64,000 bases of DNA from Zopfochytrium polystomum (GCA_025765615.1 JAIVFJ010000021.1:1-64000); one strand, 5' to 3'. Shown: positions 30,521 to 42,728, counted from the first letter of the stretch. Translations and numbers: made by a program. The notes: generated from the sequence alone by a model not told the origin.

Positions 30521-31617
30521 TTTCAGAGTCCATTTTTCTTATTTATCATGCTTTCCCCAGCTCTCTTACTCCCTTCTCACTCCTCACCTCCCGCTACTCT
30601 ACTTTCAACCCTGCTCCCTTCATGCATCCTTGCTTTAAACTGATGGACATTCCTCTCCTCCCTGCTGCCCTTGCTCATACCCACCCCTCCTTACCCTTTG
30701 ACACTGATGGCTCCCTATGGCTGGATCCGTTGTTTGCCTTGAGCTTAACTTTGAATTTTTGTTTGCCCTCCCACCAGTCGACGACATCCTAGAAGGCGTG
30801 TTTGGTGAGTTCGGAGAGCGTGGCAGTCGGGAATGGAGGGTTTGGGGTATGAACTGGGTCGTTTCCAACCTGCAGCGTGTGCTTCAGGGAAACAAACAGC
30901 GAATCAGCACTTGTCAAAGATCGGAAAACATCTACGATTCGATTCTCGACGAACGGGAACTGAAAAGGTGCTTTGGGTTATTGGGGTTGTTGGCCACCCG
31001 CCCCGCCCGCGTCGCAGTGCCATCGCCCTGCGGGTGGCTGCAGCGTTTCCATCATCGTTCCCGACGTAATACAGGTCGACTCGTATCTGACTCGTCAACC
31101 AGCACCAGTTTCACGCGCCCGCCAAATGCCTGGCTTGACGGCCGCACAGAAGCAACTGAATGCAGAGGCGTGACGTCGCAGCTGGGCCGTAGAGGCGCAA
31201 AATCCGGTGCGGCGCCCGACGGGTATCATCAGACGGCGGCTGCCAAAAGTAAAATTAAAAATTGGACTATCAAGCCACTTGAGGAGGGCACTTTGAAAAC
31301 TATTCTTCTCTGATGGAGGCAGTCGAATGTGGAGGAAATGGTGATATTGATGTGGTGCATGTCGGTGCCAACCAAACAGTTCCACTTCATACGCTTCCCC
31401 AACTCCCTTGGCTGTTTAGTCATATCAAAATTTGTCAACTGAGAAAAAAGGCAGCTTTGCTCCAACACGCTGCAACGAAGTGGACAAGCTCTATTTCATG
31501 GAACGGTGAAAAATAAAAAATAATAGCGGGAAAAGAGGACGGACGCGCGTCTTTGTGCGTTTTTTGTGCAGCATCGAAGTGGTTCCACAGCACGGCTCCT
31601 TGAGTAAGAGGCAAAGG

Positions 31618-33531
31618 TCACGTGGACTGGAAGGAAGCAATGCCCTTTAAGATGAAGCATTGTGAAGCGAGATCGAAATGGACTCGAAATGTTCTCCGTT
31701 GCGTACCTTGAAGGTTCTGATCGAGTTGAAGCTCCAATAGGCCTCTTTGAACGACTGCGGGTTGTTGATGACGAAGTTTTGGCAAGCCGCGTCGCCGTAT
31801 CCACCGGTGCAGCCAGGACCTTCACCAAACCATCATTCGCAGAGTTTTAGGTCCAGCACGTACACAACATTCGTGAGACAGCGACACACAAAATAATAAC
31901 ACCAAGGCACAGAACTCACCGTACGTCGGGCCGGCCCAGTCTCCGCAAAACGTCAGATCCACCACGATCTGCATGTCCCGAAAGTGGTCGGGCGAGCACG
32001 CCGAGCCCAGCGGGAAATGCGCCAGCGGCGCGCCCCACGCCGACGGCACCGCGGCGGTGTTGTTGCCCGCCAGCGCGGCCGACACCCCGGACGGCAGGCC
32101 GGCGCGCGGGAAAAACCACACGCGGATGGCGTCCGCGGCCCACTCCGTGGCGTAAACGCCGCCGCCGGCCCCGTTGAACGCGGCACCGTACGACCCGGAC
32201 CCGCCGCGCACTCCGCAGCCGGCGTTGTCGACGCCGGGCGACTCGCAGTTGGAGCCAACGGTCGTCCCCGTCTGGACCTGTGCCGCGGCGTCGACGGCGC
32301 AGCCGGCGGCGGTGTGCAGCGTGACCTGGTTCTCGGCGGCGAGGTGGACGCCCTCGAGCACGTCGACCTCGCCGCCGTTCGGCCAGTCGGGCCCCAGCAG
32401 CCACACGGCGGGCCAGGTGCCGCAGCCGGCAGGCATATGCGCAATGTCGAAGAGGAACAGGGTGCCTGAGGAGTATGACGTGCGCGACGTGATGCGCAGG
32501 CTGGCGCGCCCGGCGGGGGATATGTGGGTGGCGTCGGCGGCGAGGATGGTTGGCGGGCCGAGGGCGATGAGGGAGAGCGCGTCGGCGGCGCTGCGGTTTA
32601 CGTACTGCACCGTACCGTGCGTCGGGTCCGGGTCCGTGAAATAGGTAAAGTGGTCGAGAAAGGTCGCGCCGGCGATTTTGTCTAGGGGCTGGTAGGTCCG
32701 TGGAGTGGTCGAGGGGGTTGCGGAAAGGTTAGCGCTTGTGCTGGTGGTCGAAGCGGCAGTAGTCGAGGTTGAGGCGGCTGCGCTGCCGCACTGCCCGTAG
32801 GCCGCTTGGCAGCCTTTCCCGCAGAATTCGTCGGCGGTGCCGCAGTAGCCGTACTCGGAGCAGCACAGTCCGGGGAAACAGCTTCCCCGCGACGGACCGC
32901 ACGTCCCATCAGTCGGGTGGGTCGCGGTCGCGGTGGGGCTCGATGCGGTAGACGAGCTGGAGGTGTTTGCAGAGATTAAAGAGGTGGTGGTCACGGTAGC
33001 ACTGTCGGCGGCGCTTGTTCCCGCCGCCGCCGTGCACACGCCGAACGCAGACTGGCAGCCCTTGCCGCAGAACGAGTCGCTAGTTCCGCAGTACCCGTAT
33101 TCGGAGCAACAGAGCCCAGGAAAGCAGCTGCCTTTTCCGGCGCCGCACGACCCATCTGCTGGGTGGCTTGTCGGCGAGGCGGACGAGATTGACGACGATA
33201 AGGCGGACGTAGAGGACAAAGAAGAGGAGGAGCGGCTCCCGCAAGAGCCGTAGGCCGGCTGGCAGCCAGTGCCGCAAAAGTCGTCCGAGACGCCGCAGTA
33301 ACCGTATTGCGAGCAGCAGTGGCCCGGGAAGCAGGAGCCCTTACCGGACCCACACGAGCCGTCGACGGGGTGCTGCTCGGTCGTCGGCGCTGGTGAGGCC
33401 GACGATGAGGTTGCCCTGCGTCGGTGACGGTGCAGCTCGATGTAGGGGGAAGAGTTCGCCTGCCTCGCAGTGACGGTGAGGGCGAGCGCCAGCGACAGCG
33501 ATAGAAGCCGAGAGATGGCGGAGAGTCTCAT
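31618..33531 (-). CDS. secreted GH16 beta-glucanase-like enzyme with three CBM18 chitin-binding modules
   Basis: Exon 1 runs 33531-31920, exon 2 starts at 31819. Exon 2 either reads to TAA at 31647 or splices at 31707 to a short exon at 31626 that stops at 31618; both are possible. Residues 1-24 are a signal peptide. Three eight-Cys hevein-type modules (CBM18) lie at about residues 56-98, 123-166 and 206-248, each containing GSCFPG.CCS.YGYCG. Ser/Thr linkers join them. The GH16 domain from about residue 283 has the catalytic ExDxxE motif (E388, D390, E393) in the context NGGEVDVLEGV, as in endo-1,3(4)-beta-glucanases. Exon 2 supplies the conserved GH16 end (W.FNSIRTFK). It likely acts at the cell wall, binding chitin and cutting or remodelling beta-glucan. 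A CT microsatellite lies just upstream. Confidence 0.9.
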
Positions 33532-33552
33532 CTTTTTTTGTTTAGGTAGGTT

Positions 33553-33602
<50 letters not shown>

Positions 33603-34569
33603 TCCCTCTCTCTCTCTTCCTCGGACCGAGAAAATCTTAAAAAAAAAATCTTCTAAAATTAACCGTCTCCTTTGTACTGAACCAATGATGTCTTCGCATC
33701 CATCCGCACCGGATTCATTTCCGGAAGAAAGAAAATCACCTTTTTTTTTTTTGTTTTCTTGGCAAATCTACAAAATAGGCCCAACACACAACACACACAC
33801 ATGTGCGTTCGCTTCTCGCCCCTGCTGTGAGCCTGCGATGGGTCGTGCGTCAAGCAGCCCCAAAAGTGACGGACTTGTCAAACTCGTTAGAGGAAAGTGT
33901 GTGCACTTTTTACGCGGAACGGCATAATCTTTTCTGGTTGTTGTTGTCGCGTTTCCGCAAGACTTTGAGTCATTCTGCTTTCCTTGCTTCCTGGCAGCCG
34001 ATTGCTTCAGACCTGTTTCAATATTTCTTTGAGTTGTTTGTTTCTTCCACAGGTTCTCTTTTGTACGCCTTTTGTCTGGAATCTGGATTCGCCTAACTTC
34101 CTATGGATTCTCCCAACTTCCTTAGTCCTCGTCGCTCAGTAGTGACAACAAGTTCAACGACCTTGGGAGAACGGGTTGGAACACCGAAGGTGGGAAGGTG
34201 TTGCCCTGCCTCGTGCCTCGGATGAATTTAGTTTCTTCTGGGCCTGGTGACGGAATGGCGCCTCACATGATCGCGATTGCAAACGGCGCCAACCAATCAA
34301 AGATGCCCCCAGAGACAGAGCGAGAGAGGAGAGACAGACAGACGAACAGACAGACGGACAGACAGACGGACAGACAGACGGACAGACAGACAGACAGACG
34401 TCTTCATCTTCTAAAGACAGCAGAAGGCAACCATTCCACTCCGGTGGTTCAAGTTACTTTCTGTCTCGTCTCATATTCACTCGACGGGCGCCACCTCGCA
34501 CGCATTTTGACAAAGAGCCCTCCCTACCCCCTACGCCGACCCTTAACCCCCCAAGAAGAGTACAAGCAT
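33532..34569. other. divergent intergenic region
   Basis: It holds a (CT)n tract at about 33,557-33,618 upstream of the minus-strand GH16 gene and a (GACA)n tract at about 34,339-34,400 upstream of the plus-strand ligase gene. No TATA box is evident. No gene is seen. Confidence 0.5.
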
Positions 34570-36874
34570 ATGGCTCCTCCGTCGTCATCGCGCAAGAAGA
34601 CGGCCCCCAGCGGTGGCGCTGGCAGTGGACGAGGAGCGGGAGGAGGAGGAGGAGGAGGAGGAGGAGGAGGAGGAGGAGGAGGAGGAGGAGGAGGAGGAGG
34701 CGCCGACAAGAAGAAGGTGAAGGCCAGCAGCAGCAGCAGCAGCAGCAATGCACCGGCCGCCGCCGCCGCCCGCGCCCCGCGTGTGAACCCCATCATTCGC
34801 AGCGACATTCCGGACCTGCCCATCCCCGAAGGTAACCTTTGTTTTTTCTGTGGTTGGTTCTGGTAGTCGGGGTTGGGGCTCCTGGAGGACGGGTGAGAGG
34901 GACGGGAGAAACAACTGTGGAGTGATCTCAAGGACGGTAGCTGGCGCTAACACACACACACACACACACACACACATTTCTCTTCCCAAAACACGCCGCA
35001 CCCCAGTGGACATTTCGACGCTCGTGCTCTCCCACTCCGTGTCGGGGTACCCGAGCCACTACGAGGAAGAGTCCGCCTTCATGGTGGACGCGCAGACGGG
35101 TCGCGTGATCAAGTACGCGGAGCTGATCGTCGACGCACGCCGGTTCGCGTCGGGCCTGTACGACGTGCTCGGGTTCAAAAAGTGGGACGTGGTCGCCGTC
35201 TTTTCGCCCAACCACACGGATTTCTTGACCGTGCTGCACGGCGCGCTGCAAGCGGGTAAGGGGGAGAGAGAAAGAGAAAGAGAGAGAGAGGGAGAGAGAG
35301 AAGCTAAAGGTCGACTCGAACCCGCTGACTGGACCCTTGCTCAATACCCCCAGGCGGCTCCGTGTCCCCGGCCAACCCGGGGTACACGGCGACCGAGCTC
35401 GCGCACCAGCTCCGCGACTCGCGCGCGGCGGTGCTCGTGACGACGATCGACCTGCTGCCGACGGCGCTGGTGGCATGCGACGCCGTGGGTCTGTCGCGCA
35501 GCCGCATCTTGCTGATGGCGCCGCCGGCCGGGGTGCGCGAGAGCTCGGTGACGCTGCCGACGGGCGGGGTGCGGTGGCTGGCGGAGGCGCTGGTGACGCC
35601 GACGCGGCCGCGCCAGATCAAGTTCACGCGCGAGGAGCTGCGCGCGCGGCCCGCTTTCTTGTGCTACTCGAGCGGCACCACCGGTCTCCCCAAGGCCGTC
35701 ATCACGACCCACTACAACATCGTCGCCAGCGTCCTGATGACGGTCGGCTTCGACAAGCACCACGGACAGGCCGTCGTCAAGGACACGTTCGCCGCCGTGC
35801 TGCCGCTGTACCATATTTACGGGCTGTACACGTTTGGCTTTGTCGCGCCGTACCTGGGTAACCGCGTGGTCGTCATTCAAAAGTTTGGTAAGGAGTGGCT
35901 TTGTCGAATGCGCGCTGTTGTTGTTGTGTTTTTTTTTTCTCGTTTTACTCACGAAAGAATGCTCTACACTCCCCGTCTCCGTCCAACCAGAGCTGGAATC
36001 CTACCTGCGCGTCCTCCAAGACTACGAAGTCGGCACCGCGCACATCGTGCCCCCGATCGTGCTGGCCCTCGCAAAGCACCCGATTGTCGACAACTTCAAG
36101 TTCCCCAAGCTGCGCCGGCTGATTTCCGCGGCCGCCCCGCTCAGCGGCGACGTGGCCGAGCTGGCGACGACGCGGCTCGGCATCCAGCCGCAGCAGGGCT
36201 ACGGCATGACCGAGATGTCGCCGATCGGCACGCTGCCGATCGTGCGCGACTACAAGGTCGGCTCGTCCGGCCGCCTGGTGCCCAACCTCGAGATGCGCGT
36301 CGTCGACCCGGCGACGGGCCGCGACGTGGGCGCGACGGGGCGCGAGGGCGAGCTGTGGTTCCGCGGGCCCAACATCATGAAGGGGTACCACAACAACCGG
36401 GCGGCGACGGTGGGCACGTTCGACGAGACGGGCCAGTGGCTGCGCACGGGCGACGTCGGGTACGTCGACGCCGGCGGCAGCTTGTTCATCGTCGACAGGA
36501 TCAAGGAGCTGATCAAGTACAAGGGCCTGCAGGTCGCGCCGGCCGAGCTCGAGGCGGTCCTGCTGACGCACCCGGGCGTCGCGGATGCCGCGGTCATCCC
36601 AACCCCGGACGACCGCGCGGGCGAGCTCCCGCGCGCCTACGTGGTGGTCAAGCCGTCGCTGTCGCCGCCGTCCGCGGCGGACCTGGACGCGTACGTGGCG
36701 GCGAGGGTGGCGAACCACAAGCGGCTGCGCGGCGGCGTGCGGTTCGTGGCCGAGATCCCGAAAGCGGCCAGCGGCAAGATCCTGCGGCGCGTGCTGCGCG
36801 CGCGGGAGGCCGAGGAGCGGCGCGCTGCCGCCGCAGCGGGCGGGGATGCCGCTACCACAAAGGCGAAGCTGTGA
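34570..36874 (+). CDS. 4-coumarate-CoA ligase-like acyl-CoA synthetase, probably peroxisomal
   Basis: Four exons: 34570-34831, 35007-35255, 35354-35887 and 35991-36874; 1929 bases, 642 residues, all introns phase 1. It is an ANL-superfamily adenylating enzyme that activates a carboxylic acid with ATP and transfers it to CoA. Motifs: YSSGTTGLPK (phosphate loop, about 35,665), YGMTE (36,199), GELWFRGPNIMKGY, TGDVGYVD, DRIKELIKYKG, and the catalytic-lysine motif PKAASGKILRR (36,757). The protein ends in AKL, an accepted PTS1 peroxisomal signal. The substrate is not predictable; in fungi such enzymes often serve fatty or aromatic acids. The N-terminus is unusual: about 22 consecutive Gly residues encoded by a GGA repeat, then a poly-Ser stretch, before the conserved domain. 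The second intron begins in a GA-rich repeat. Confidence 0.9.
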
Positions 36875-37115
36875 TGCCCCCGACCTCAGCGGGGTTTAAC
36901 AGAAAAAAAGAAAAAAAAAAAAAAAAAAAAAGGGACAACAACCTCAATCCTCCTCTTTCCGCGCCTCTCCCCTCTGTCTCACACAAATTGCTGCCCCGCA
37001 TCACGCGCGGACCCCCGTCCACCTCCTTCCGTTCTTATTCTGCCGGATTTGGTTTTTTTTTCTCCAGGGACCGTCTTCGTGTGCACTTATGTTTGCGTCC
37101 TTTGCGTTGCCTCTG

Positions 37116-37155
<40 letters not shown>

Positions 37156-37256
37156 TGTTTCTCTGCTCCTCGTCTGCCTCTCTGCCCTGTCGTGCCTTGC
37201 CTGCCTATGCGTGTTTGTGTGGCGTGTTTGTGTGTGTAGTTTCCCTCCTCTTTCAT

Positions 37257-37287
<31 letters not shown>

Positions 37288-37827
37288 GTGTTGGCTTGTT
37301 CAAAAAAGGGGAAAAAACAAAGAAAAATAAAAATCGCTTCTTGCGTCCAAAAAAAGAATGATCGAACCGAGCAAAAGGGGACTCCACTTGGATCCGTTCG
37401 ACAACCGAAGAGATATAAAAAAAAAATAAAAAAAAAAACCGAAGTAGGACAAACTGACAGTTGCCGCAGACTGAACGGGCACAATCAGGTTTTGTTCTGC
37501 CGACTCGTTAAAAAAAAAAAAAAAAAATACTGAGCACCCTGGCAACCACTTTGTTTTTTTTATGAGGCTTATATGTATTTTCTTTCCCTGCAAAATTGCC
37601 CAGCCTTCCCCCCCCACATGTGCTTGGTCGTTTGGTTTTTTTTTTTTTTTTTTTTTTGTTTTTTTCGTTTTGGTTTTCTTCAACCAGGTGAAGGTCCTGG
37701 TCCGGGCGGGGCAGGGGAATATCCAGTGGTCGGGGAAGGCAAAAAGGCCGCGTGGATGGGGAGGAGGGAGGTTTGGATGACAAAAGGACACAAATCTCCC
37801 CGAAAAGGAGGAGAGGCGGGGAGAGGG

Positions 37828-37862
<35 letters not shown>

Positions 37863-38805
37863 CGAAAGAAAGAAAGAACGGGGATTTCTCGGGCGGTTTG
37901 TGAGGCAGAAGAACTTCAGCAGGGAGAAAGGGGGGGGGGAGGACGGGCGGAAACTATCAGTACAGGCAGTGAGGGGGAAAGAGAGAGTGCGTGTGTGCTG
38001 GGGGTGCAGCATGTGTGGCGGCCGCGCCGCTTTCCCCTCTAAAAGAGCGAGGGCCGTTGAGCTAGGCCACCCCCCCCCCGCGAAACTGGAGAAAGAAAAC
38101 GGATAACAAACAAAAAAAAAAAAAAAAAAAAAAAAGGAACGAGAGAGGTGGACATACGAGCGGGGAATTTGCAGAAAGGTTGCTCTGAACTTTTGGGGGC
38201 GGGCATGTCCACCAGTCAACATCAAACAGATTATGACAGAGAGAGAAAGACTAGACATAGAAAAGAGTAGAGGGAAAGCTTGGGAGGGAGGTAAAGGTGA
38301 GTGGGAGTTTTCAAGAACGCTGCAGGGCCTGATTATGCTGTCAAGGACAGGCAGGTACTAAAAAATGGTGGCAGTGAGAGCACCTTGGGATCTCCCGATG
38401 CCGAGGGAGACACAGAAAGTAAGGGGGTAAAGGAGAGAATGAGGAAAAAGGCCTCAGCAAACGCTTTTCACTGGGTGAGGGACGGGGGCAGTCCAGAAGA
38501 AAAAAAAAAGCAGGCTGCATGAATTAAATGAAAAAGCCAAGCTAAGGGGTTCCAAAAGCAATGAGGGTGAATAGGGCCGGCGAAAAACTTCTCATAGGAG
38601 TCGCGGCGAACTGAACGACGGGAAGGCAGAAATTAGAAGCACCTCCAACGGAAGACGAAACTACAAGGTCTGCTCGGCGGGCTGGGCACGACAGCAGGTT
38701 TAAAAAAAGGACAAAGGCATCCGTACGAGGGGAAGTAAGAAACCCTCTTCCACGTCTCGTTAAAACAGCGCAGACCCCGATCACACGGGAAACGTCAAGA
38801 TCCAA
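36875..38805. other. gene-poor region with many homopolymer and TG tracts
   Basis: Long A or T runs lie near 36,907-36,931, 37,260-37,287, 37,510-37,526, 37,638-37,657, 37,829-37,860 and 38,112-38,134, with a (GT)n tract near 37,121-37,149. No gene is recognised; every ORF here depends on these runs. Confidence 0.55.
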
Positions 38806-40862
38806 TCATTCGCGCTCGGAGGATGACAGCGAAAAGTCGCTGTGTACTACCCTCACGCCCAACGTCGTTGGCGATGGATTGCTTGGTCTGCTGCGACCTC
38901 TGGCGGCGCCGCCAGCGATGATTTCGTGGTCGTCGGAAAAGGGGTCGGCGGCTGCGGCTGCGGCGGCTGCGGCGACGGAGGCGCGGTCAGACCGATCCGA
39001 GAGCCAGCTGGCGTCCGACTTTTTGGCAGACAACGCGCTGCCACCAGTCGTCGAAGACCGAAGGGAGGAGGACGGGAGATCGAACGAGATTGCTCCTCTG
39101 GCGTCAAAGACAAATGATGGGGCGGAGGTCCGAGACACGCGATCGGACCATTCGTCGGATATAATGGACGACGACGAAGACAGTGCATCAGGATTCGGTC
39201 CGTTGCTGCGCCGAAGCGCAGGCGGTGGTTGCGCTGAAACAGATGTCGAGGCTGTCGGGCCAGAGAGCGGAGTTGAAAACTTTGAATATTGGGAGGTTGA
39301 GTTTGATACCCCGACAAATTTGACTGGTTGGAGCCTCGACAGGGGTGGAAGTCTGTCGAATGAGTCCGAGGTGCTCGTGGCGACGCTATCAACGGAGGAA
39401 CGGCGCAAAAGATTGCGACCACCATCCCTGGAGTTGCCCTGCGAACGATCGGACGAAGTAGCTCGATTTGTTTGAATGAAGTGGGCAAGCGGAGATAGCA
39501 TCGCTGGGAAGGTCTCCGGTTCGGCAGGCTTCACGGAGCGTTCGGAAGATGACTCGGTGCTAAAGTCAGAAAGTCTCGATCTTCTGTGATTGTACTGTGA
39601 AGCGTCCGAAATTGCCAAATAAAAAAAAAAAAATGAGTTCATTCATTTAGTGCTCTCAATTCGTCGTTGTTGGTGCGCCTTACCTCAAACGGCCACGGTC
39701 CACTTGAGAGTTTGCCATTCATTGATTGCTGAGACGGCTTGCGATGACTGCTTGGACCGTCGATGAGAACGGGATCGTCGTCGGGCTTGCGATCGGAAAG
39801 CAGCGACCTGCGCCGCATTCGGACGGCCACAGCCCCAATGGCCAGGCACACGGCAGCAACAAACACAACGGCGGAAATCACCGAGGCGAGCAAGGTCTGG
39901 TTGCCGGAGGAGAGCAAACCCTGCTGGCCAGCGGTTACGACAGTACCAGCTGGGGAGGAGGTCGGGCCGGCGAGAGTGGATGCTCGAGACGGCAAAGTTG
40001 ATGTCGCCAATAATGGGGAGTTGGAGGAGGATCCATCGGACAGCGGGGTTACAGACTCGACTGGATCTTGTTGCAAGAGGCCATTGGACTCGCCCGAGTT
40101 CGACGTGACCGAAGGCTGCGGCGGCAATAACAGGCTGCCGGCCGCGATTGCAGAGGAGGAAAGCAACGCGACGGACGGCGACGCAGATGATGTCGAAGAC
40201 TGCGGTGAAAACAAGCGGCCCGCGCCAGCGCTCCCGCTCGAGAAGACACTGCTGGTGGTGCTGGCGGGTGGACCATCCATGGACTCTGATACTTCACCAG
40301 ATTCGGGCCCGCCACTCGCGGGTCCGCCAAACACCCTCACAGTGGGATCGACTCCAGGGTCATCCGGCGTCGTAATGAAGATTCCCTGTATTTGACCGTC
40401 GCCGTCTCCGTCATTGTCGCCGTCGCCATCGCCGTCCCCGTCCCGGTCGAGGTCGCCGCTCTCGGTTGTGGTGGAGAGCGGCAGGGGGGTGGTGGAGCGA
40501 CCGCGCTGTCGCGGTCCTCGAGTTGGGGCAGGCGATGGTGGTGATGGTGATGGTTGTGATAACGGCGGGGCGAGGCGGGGAGACGCGGTGGGGGCGGCTG
40601 AGGGCGGTGGTGATTGTGGTGGTGATGATGGTTGTTCCGTTTCAGGTGTTGCCGCAGTGGTTGATGCCGTTGCAGTTGTCGAAGATTGTGGGAGTCGCCC
40701 AGCGGGTGGCGGTGGTGGTGGTCGCCGCAGAGGGGGCGGGGACGAGGAGGATGATTCCCAGAGGGGAGCTGATGACGATGGTGATGATGATGATGAGGAA
40801 GAGGAGGAGGATGATGGTGGAGATGAGGCGGTGCGGGGAAAGGGGGACGCGGGCTCCATCAT
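38806..40862 (-). CDS. single-pass membrane protein with long Ser/Thr/Pro-rich ectodomain
   Basis: Two exons, 40862-39684 and 39594-38806, phase 0, total 1968 bases, 655 residues. Residues 1-320 are extremely Ser/Thr/Pro-rich, as in heavily O-glycosylated cell-surface proteins, with an acidic Asp-Gly repeat at about 140-156. One hydrophobic helix at about 324-347 (ASVISAVVFVAAVCLAIGA) is followed by RMRRRS. The tail is about 300 residues, Ser-rich, with a poly-Ala stretch. Overall it resembles fungal wall sensors (Mid2/Wsc or Msb2-like layout), but no WSC or other domain is present, so this is analogy only. No signal peptide is seen at the chosen ATG; an alternative frame over the same DNA encodes a hydrophobic stretch (LISTIILLLFLIIIITIV), so the 5' end may be wrong. 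Confidence 0.6.
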
Positions 40863-40865
40863 CAA

Positions 40866-40960
40866 TAAAGTGGTCGTCGTCGTCGTCGTCGTCTTCCCGC
40901 GCGGCGCGCGAGACGACGAGGAGGCGGTTCAGGGAGGGGAGGGAGGGTAGTGGTGGTTGT

Positions 40961-40993
<33 letters not shown>

Positions 40994-41290
40994 GGGTGGA
41001 GGTCAACTCTGACAGACAGATCACAGCTGTCTGTCTGCCTGCGTGCCTGCCTGTCTGTCATTTCTGTCTGGCTGTCTGTCTGTCTGTCTGCCTGTCTAGC
41101 TTTCCTGCTGTGTGCTGCTTTTCCAAATTTGTGTGTCTGAGAAGAGAAATTTCCCGCCCACCGCTGTCAATTTTTCTTCCCATTTTTATACACACATTCC
41201 TATCCAAAAAAAAGCATTCAATTCGAAAGGGGCATGCTTGCCATATTTGGGCTTATGCATTCCTTAATTGGGCTGTCGCTGTGTCTCTCT

Positions 41291-41339
<49 letters not shown>

Positions 41340-42477
41340 CTGTCTCCCGTTGTCTTTGTCATGAAAAGGTGAATCTGTCTGTGTTCCAGCCAGGACGAGT
41401 GACAAACGTCTGTCGCCAATCGTCCAATCAAATACAAATCCTCGTCGTCACGGCACGTGATGTTGACCCGTAATTACAGTCACCATGGCACATCAGTGCC
41501 ACCGAATTCCTCACCACTCGTTCCCCTACTAAAAAAAGGTATTTAAAGGCAAAGCCTTACAGTGAATTTCATATTCCTTGAGATTTTGGGGCCGCGAAAA
41601 AAAAGGTTTGAAGGCCTGTCTCCATTTCAGGGTTGGTCCGTCTCGAATAGTCAAAAGTTTTTTTTTGCCCTCCTATACTTTTTTTTTGCGGTCTCAAAAT
41701 CTCAAGGTATATGAATTGACAGTAAACTCGCCCCGCTCGAATATGGGTAAACTAGCGCACAGGCAGTGCTTCTGGATTAAATGAGGAGTGGCAGGCCACA
41801 ATATACATACATAGTGTGGAAGGTACAATATAGGTAGTGGCAGGTCACATTAATGGCGACGCAGTTGCCTGGGTCAGGGCTCGGAGCTTATGCCCCAATC
41901 GCCCCGAGCCACTAGAGGGACAGACAACGCACAGAAAAAAGCGAACCATTGGAAAAGGAAAAAGGCAGAGAGAGAATGAGAGAGTGAGAGTGAGAGAGAG
42001 TGAGAGAGAGTGAGAGAGAGAGAAAGAGACAGGCAGATAGGGTTGGGTCACGGCTTGTGCCCTGACTGAAGCTTGGGGCTGATGCCCGGAAGGACTTGTG
42101 GGGTGAGAGTGGGAAGTGAGATAAAGAGAGTCAGAGAGAGGTAGTGACAGAGAGACAGAGACAGACAGACGGCCATTCGAAGGAAAGCAATTGGAGAGGA
42201 AAGAGAAAAAGAGAGACAGACAGACAGACAGATCACGATCAAATAGACAGACAAAGTGGCAAATGATTGGTGCGAGCGATGCGCCATTTTGCGCAGGACA
42301 GACTCTTTCAAGAACATCGCCATCAGACTCCTCCCTTTGCCTAAATCCTTAATCTGCTGCACAGGCCTCGGGGAAAAAAAAAGAGAAAACAACAACACTT
42401 GTTTGTTGTTTGCAATGAGAAAAGCAAGCAAGGGCAGAACGTGTTGTTTGGAACTTGGGAGCAAGAGGCACAGACTT
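40866..42477. other. intergenic with microsatellites and a MITE
   Basis: A (TTG)n tract lies at about 40,959-40,985, TGTC-type repeats around 41,020-41,095, (CT)n at about 41,294-41,336 and GAGA-type repeats around 41,970-42,030. No gene is seen. Confidence 0.5.
41564..41718. mobile_element. 155-bp MITE / foldback element with about 38-bp terminal inverted repeats
   Basis: The left end (CATATTCCTTGAGATTTTGG then GGCCGCGAAAAAAAA) is the near-perfect inverse of the right end (TTTTTTTTGCGGTCTCAAAA then TCTCAAGGTATATG). The pair is flanked by a direct 5-bp repeat ACAGT (41,559-41,563 and 41,719-41,723). No ORF. Structure fits a non-autonomous DNA transposon. Confidence 0.75.
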
Positions 42478-42728
42478 TGTGGAGCTTTCTGGAACCTTCT
42501 TTGCCTTTCTGACTTGTCTTGTTGTTGTCATTGGTATCATTGGTATCATTGTACTATAAATTGTTCTTTCTGGAATTTTCCTTGAGTTTTGAGGATGAAG
42601 ACTCTCAAAGAGTATAAAAGGGGGGTGGAGGACCTGTCCCATCCCTCAAGTGAATTATTGTTTACAATACAATCATAACTCCTCTCAGTTCCTTGTCTGC
42701 CTTGCCCTGTCCTGCCCTGTTCCTGACA
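42478..42728 (+). repeat. 5'-truncated, diverged LTR of the Ty3/Gypsy family
   Basis: Homologous to the 3' two-thirds of the LTR at 12,756-13,108, ending TTCCTGACA at 42,728. The U3 start and nearly all the heat-shock-like array are missing. TATAAAA and the AAGTGAATTAT self-primer segment are intact. Several substitutions mark it as older than the full element. Confidence 0.88.

Larger units (their letters stand above)
25145..31617. other. gene-poor, repeat-dense region
   Basis: It holds the possible 5' leader of the seven-span gene, then from about 25,950 lower-GC DNA with tRNA-like relics, several dispersed repeats, a Tc1-type transposase relic and unassigned ORFs (27,724-28,128; 28,852-29,037; 30,717-31,313). 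None of the ORFs shows a domain or splice support. Confidence 0.55.

Noticed and set aside
30717..31313. 198-codon ORF between the transposase relic and the GH16 gene
   Set aside because: Composition changes along its length, no domain, and it lies in a repeat-rich zone.
37049..38106. Several ORFs rich in Val/Cys, Phe or Lys
   Set aside because: They are translations of TG, T and A tracts.
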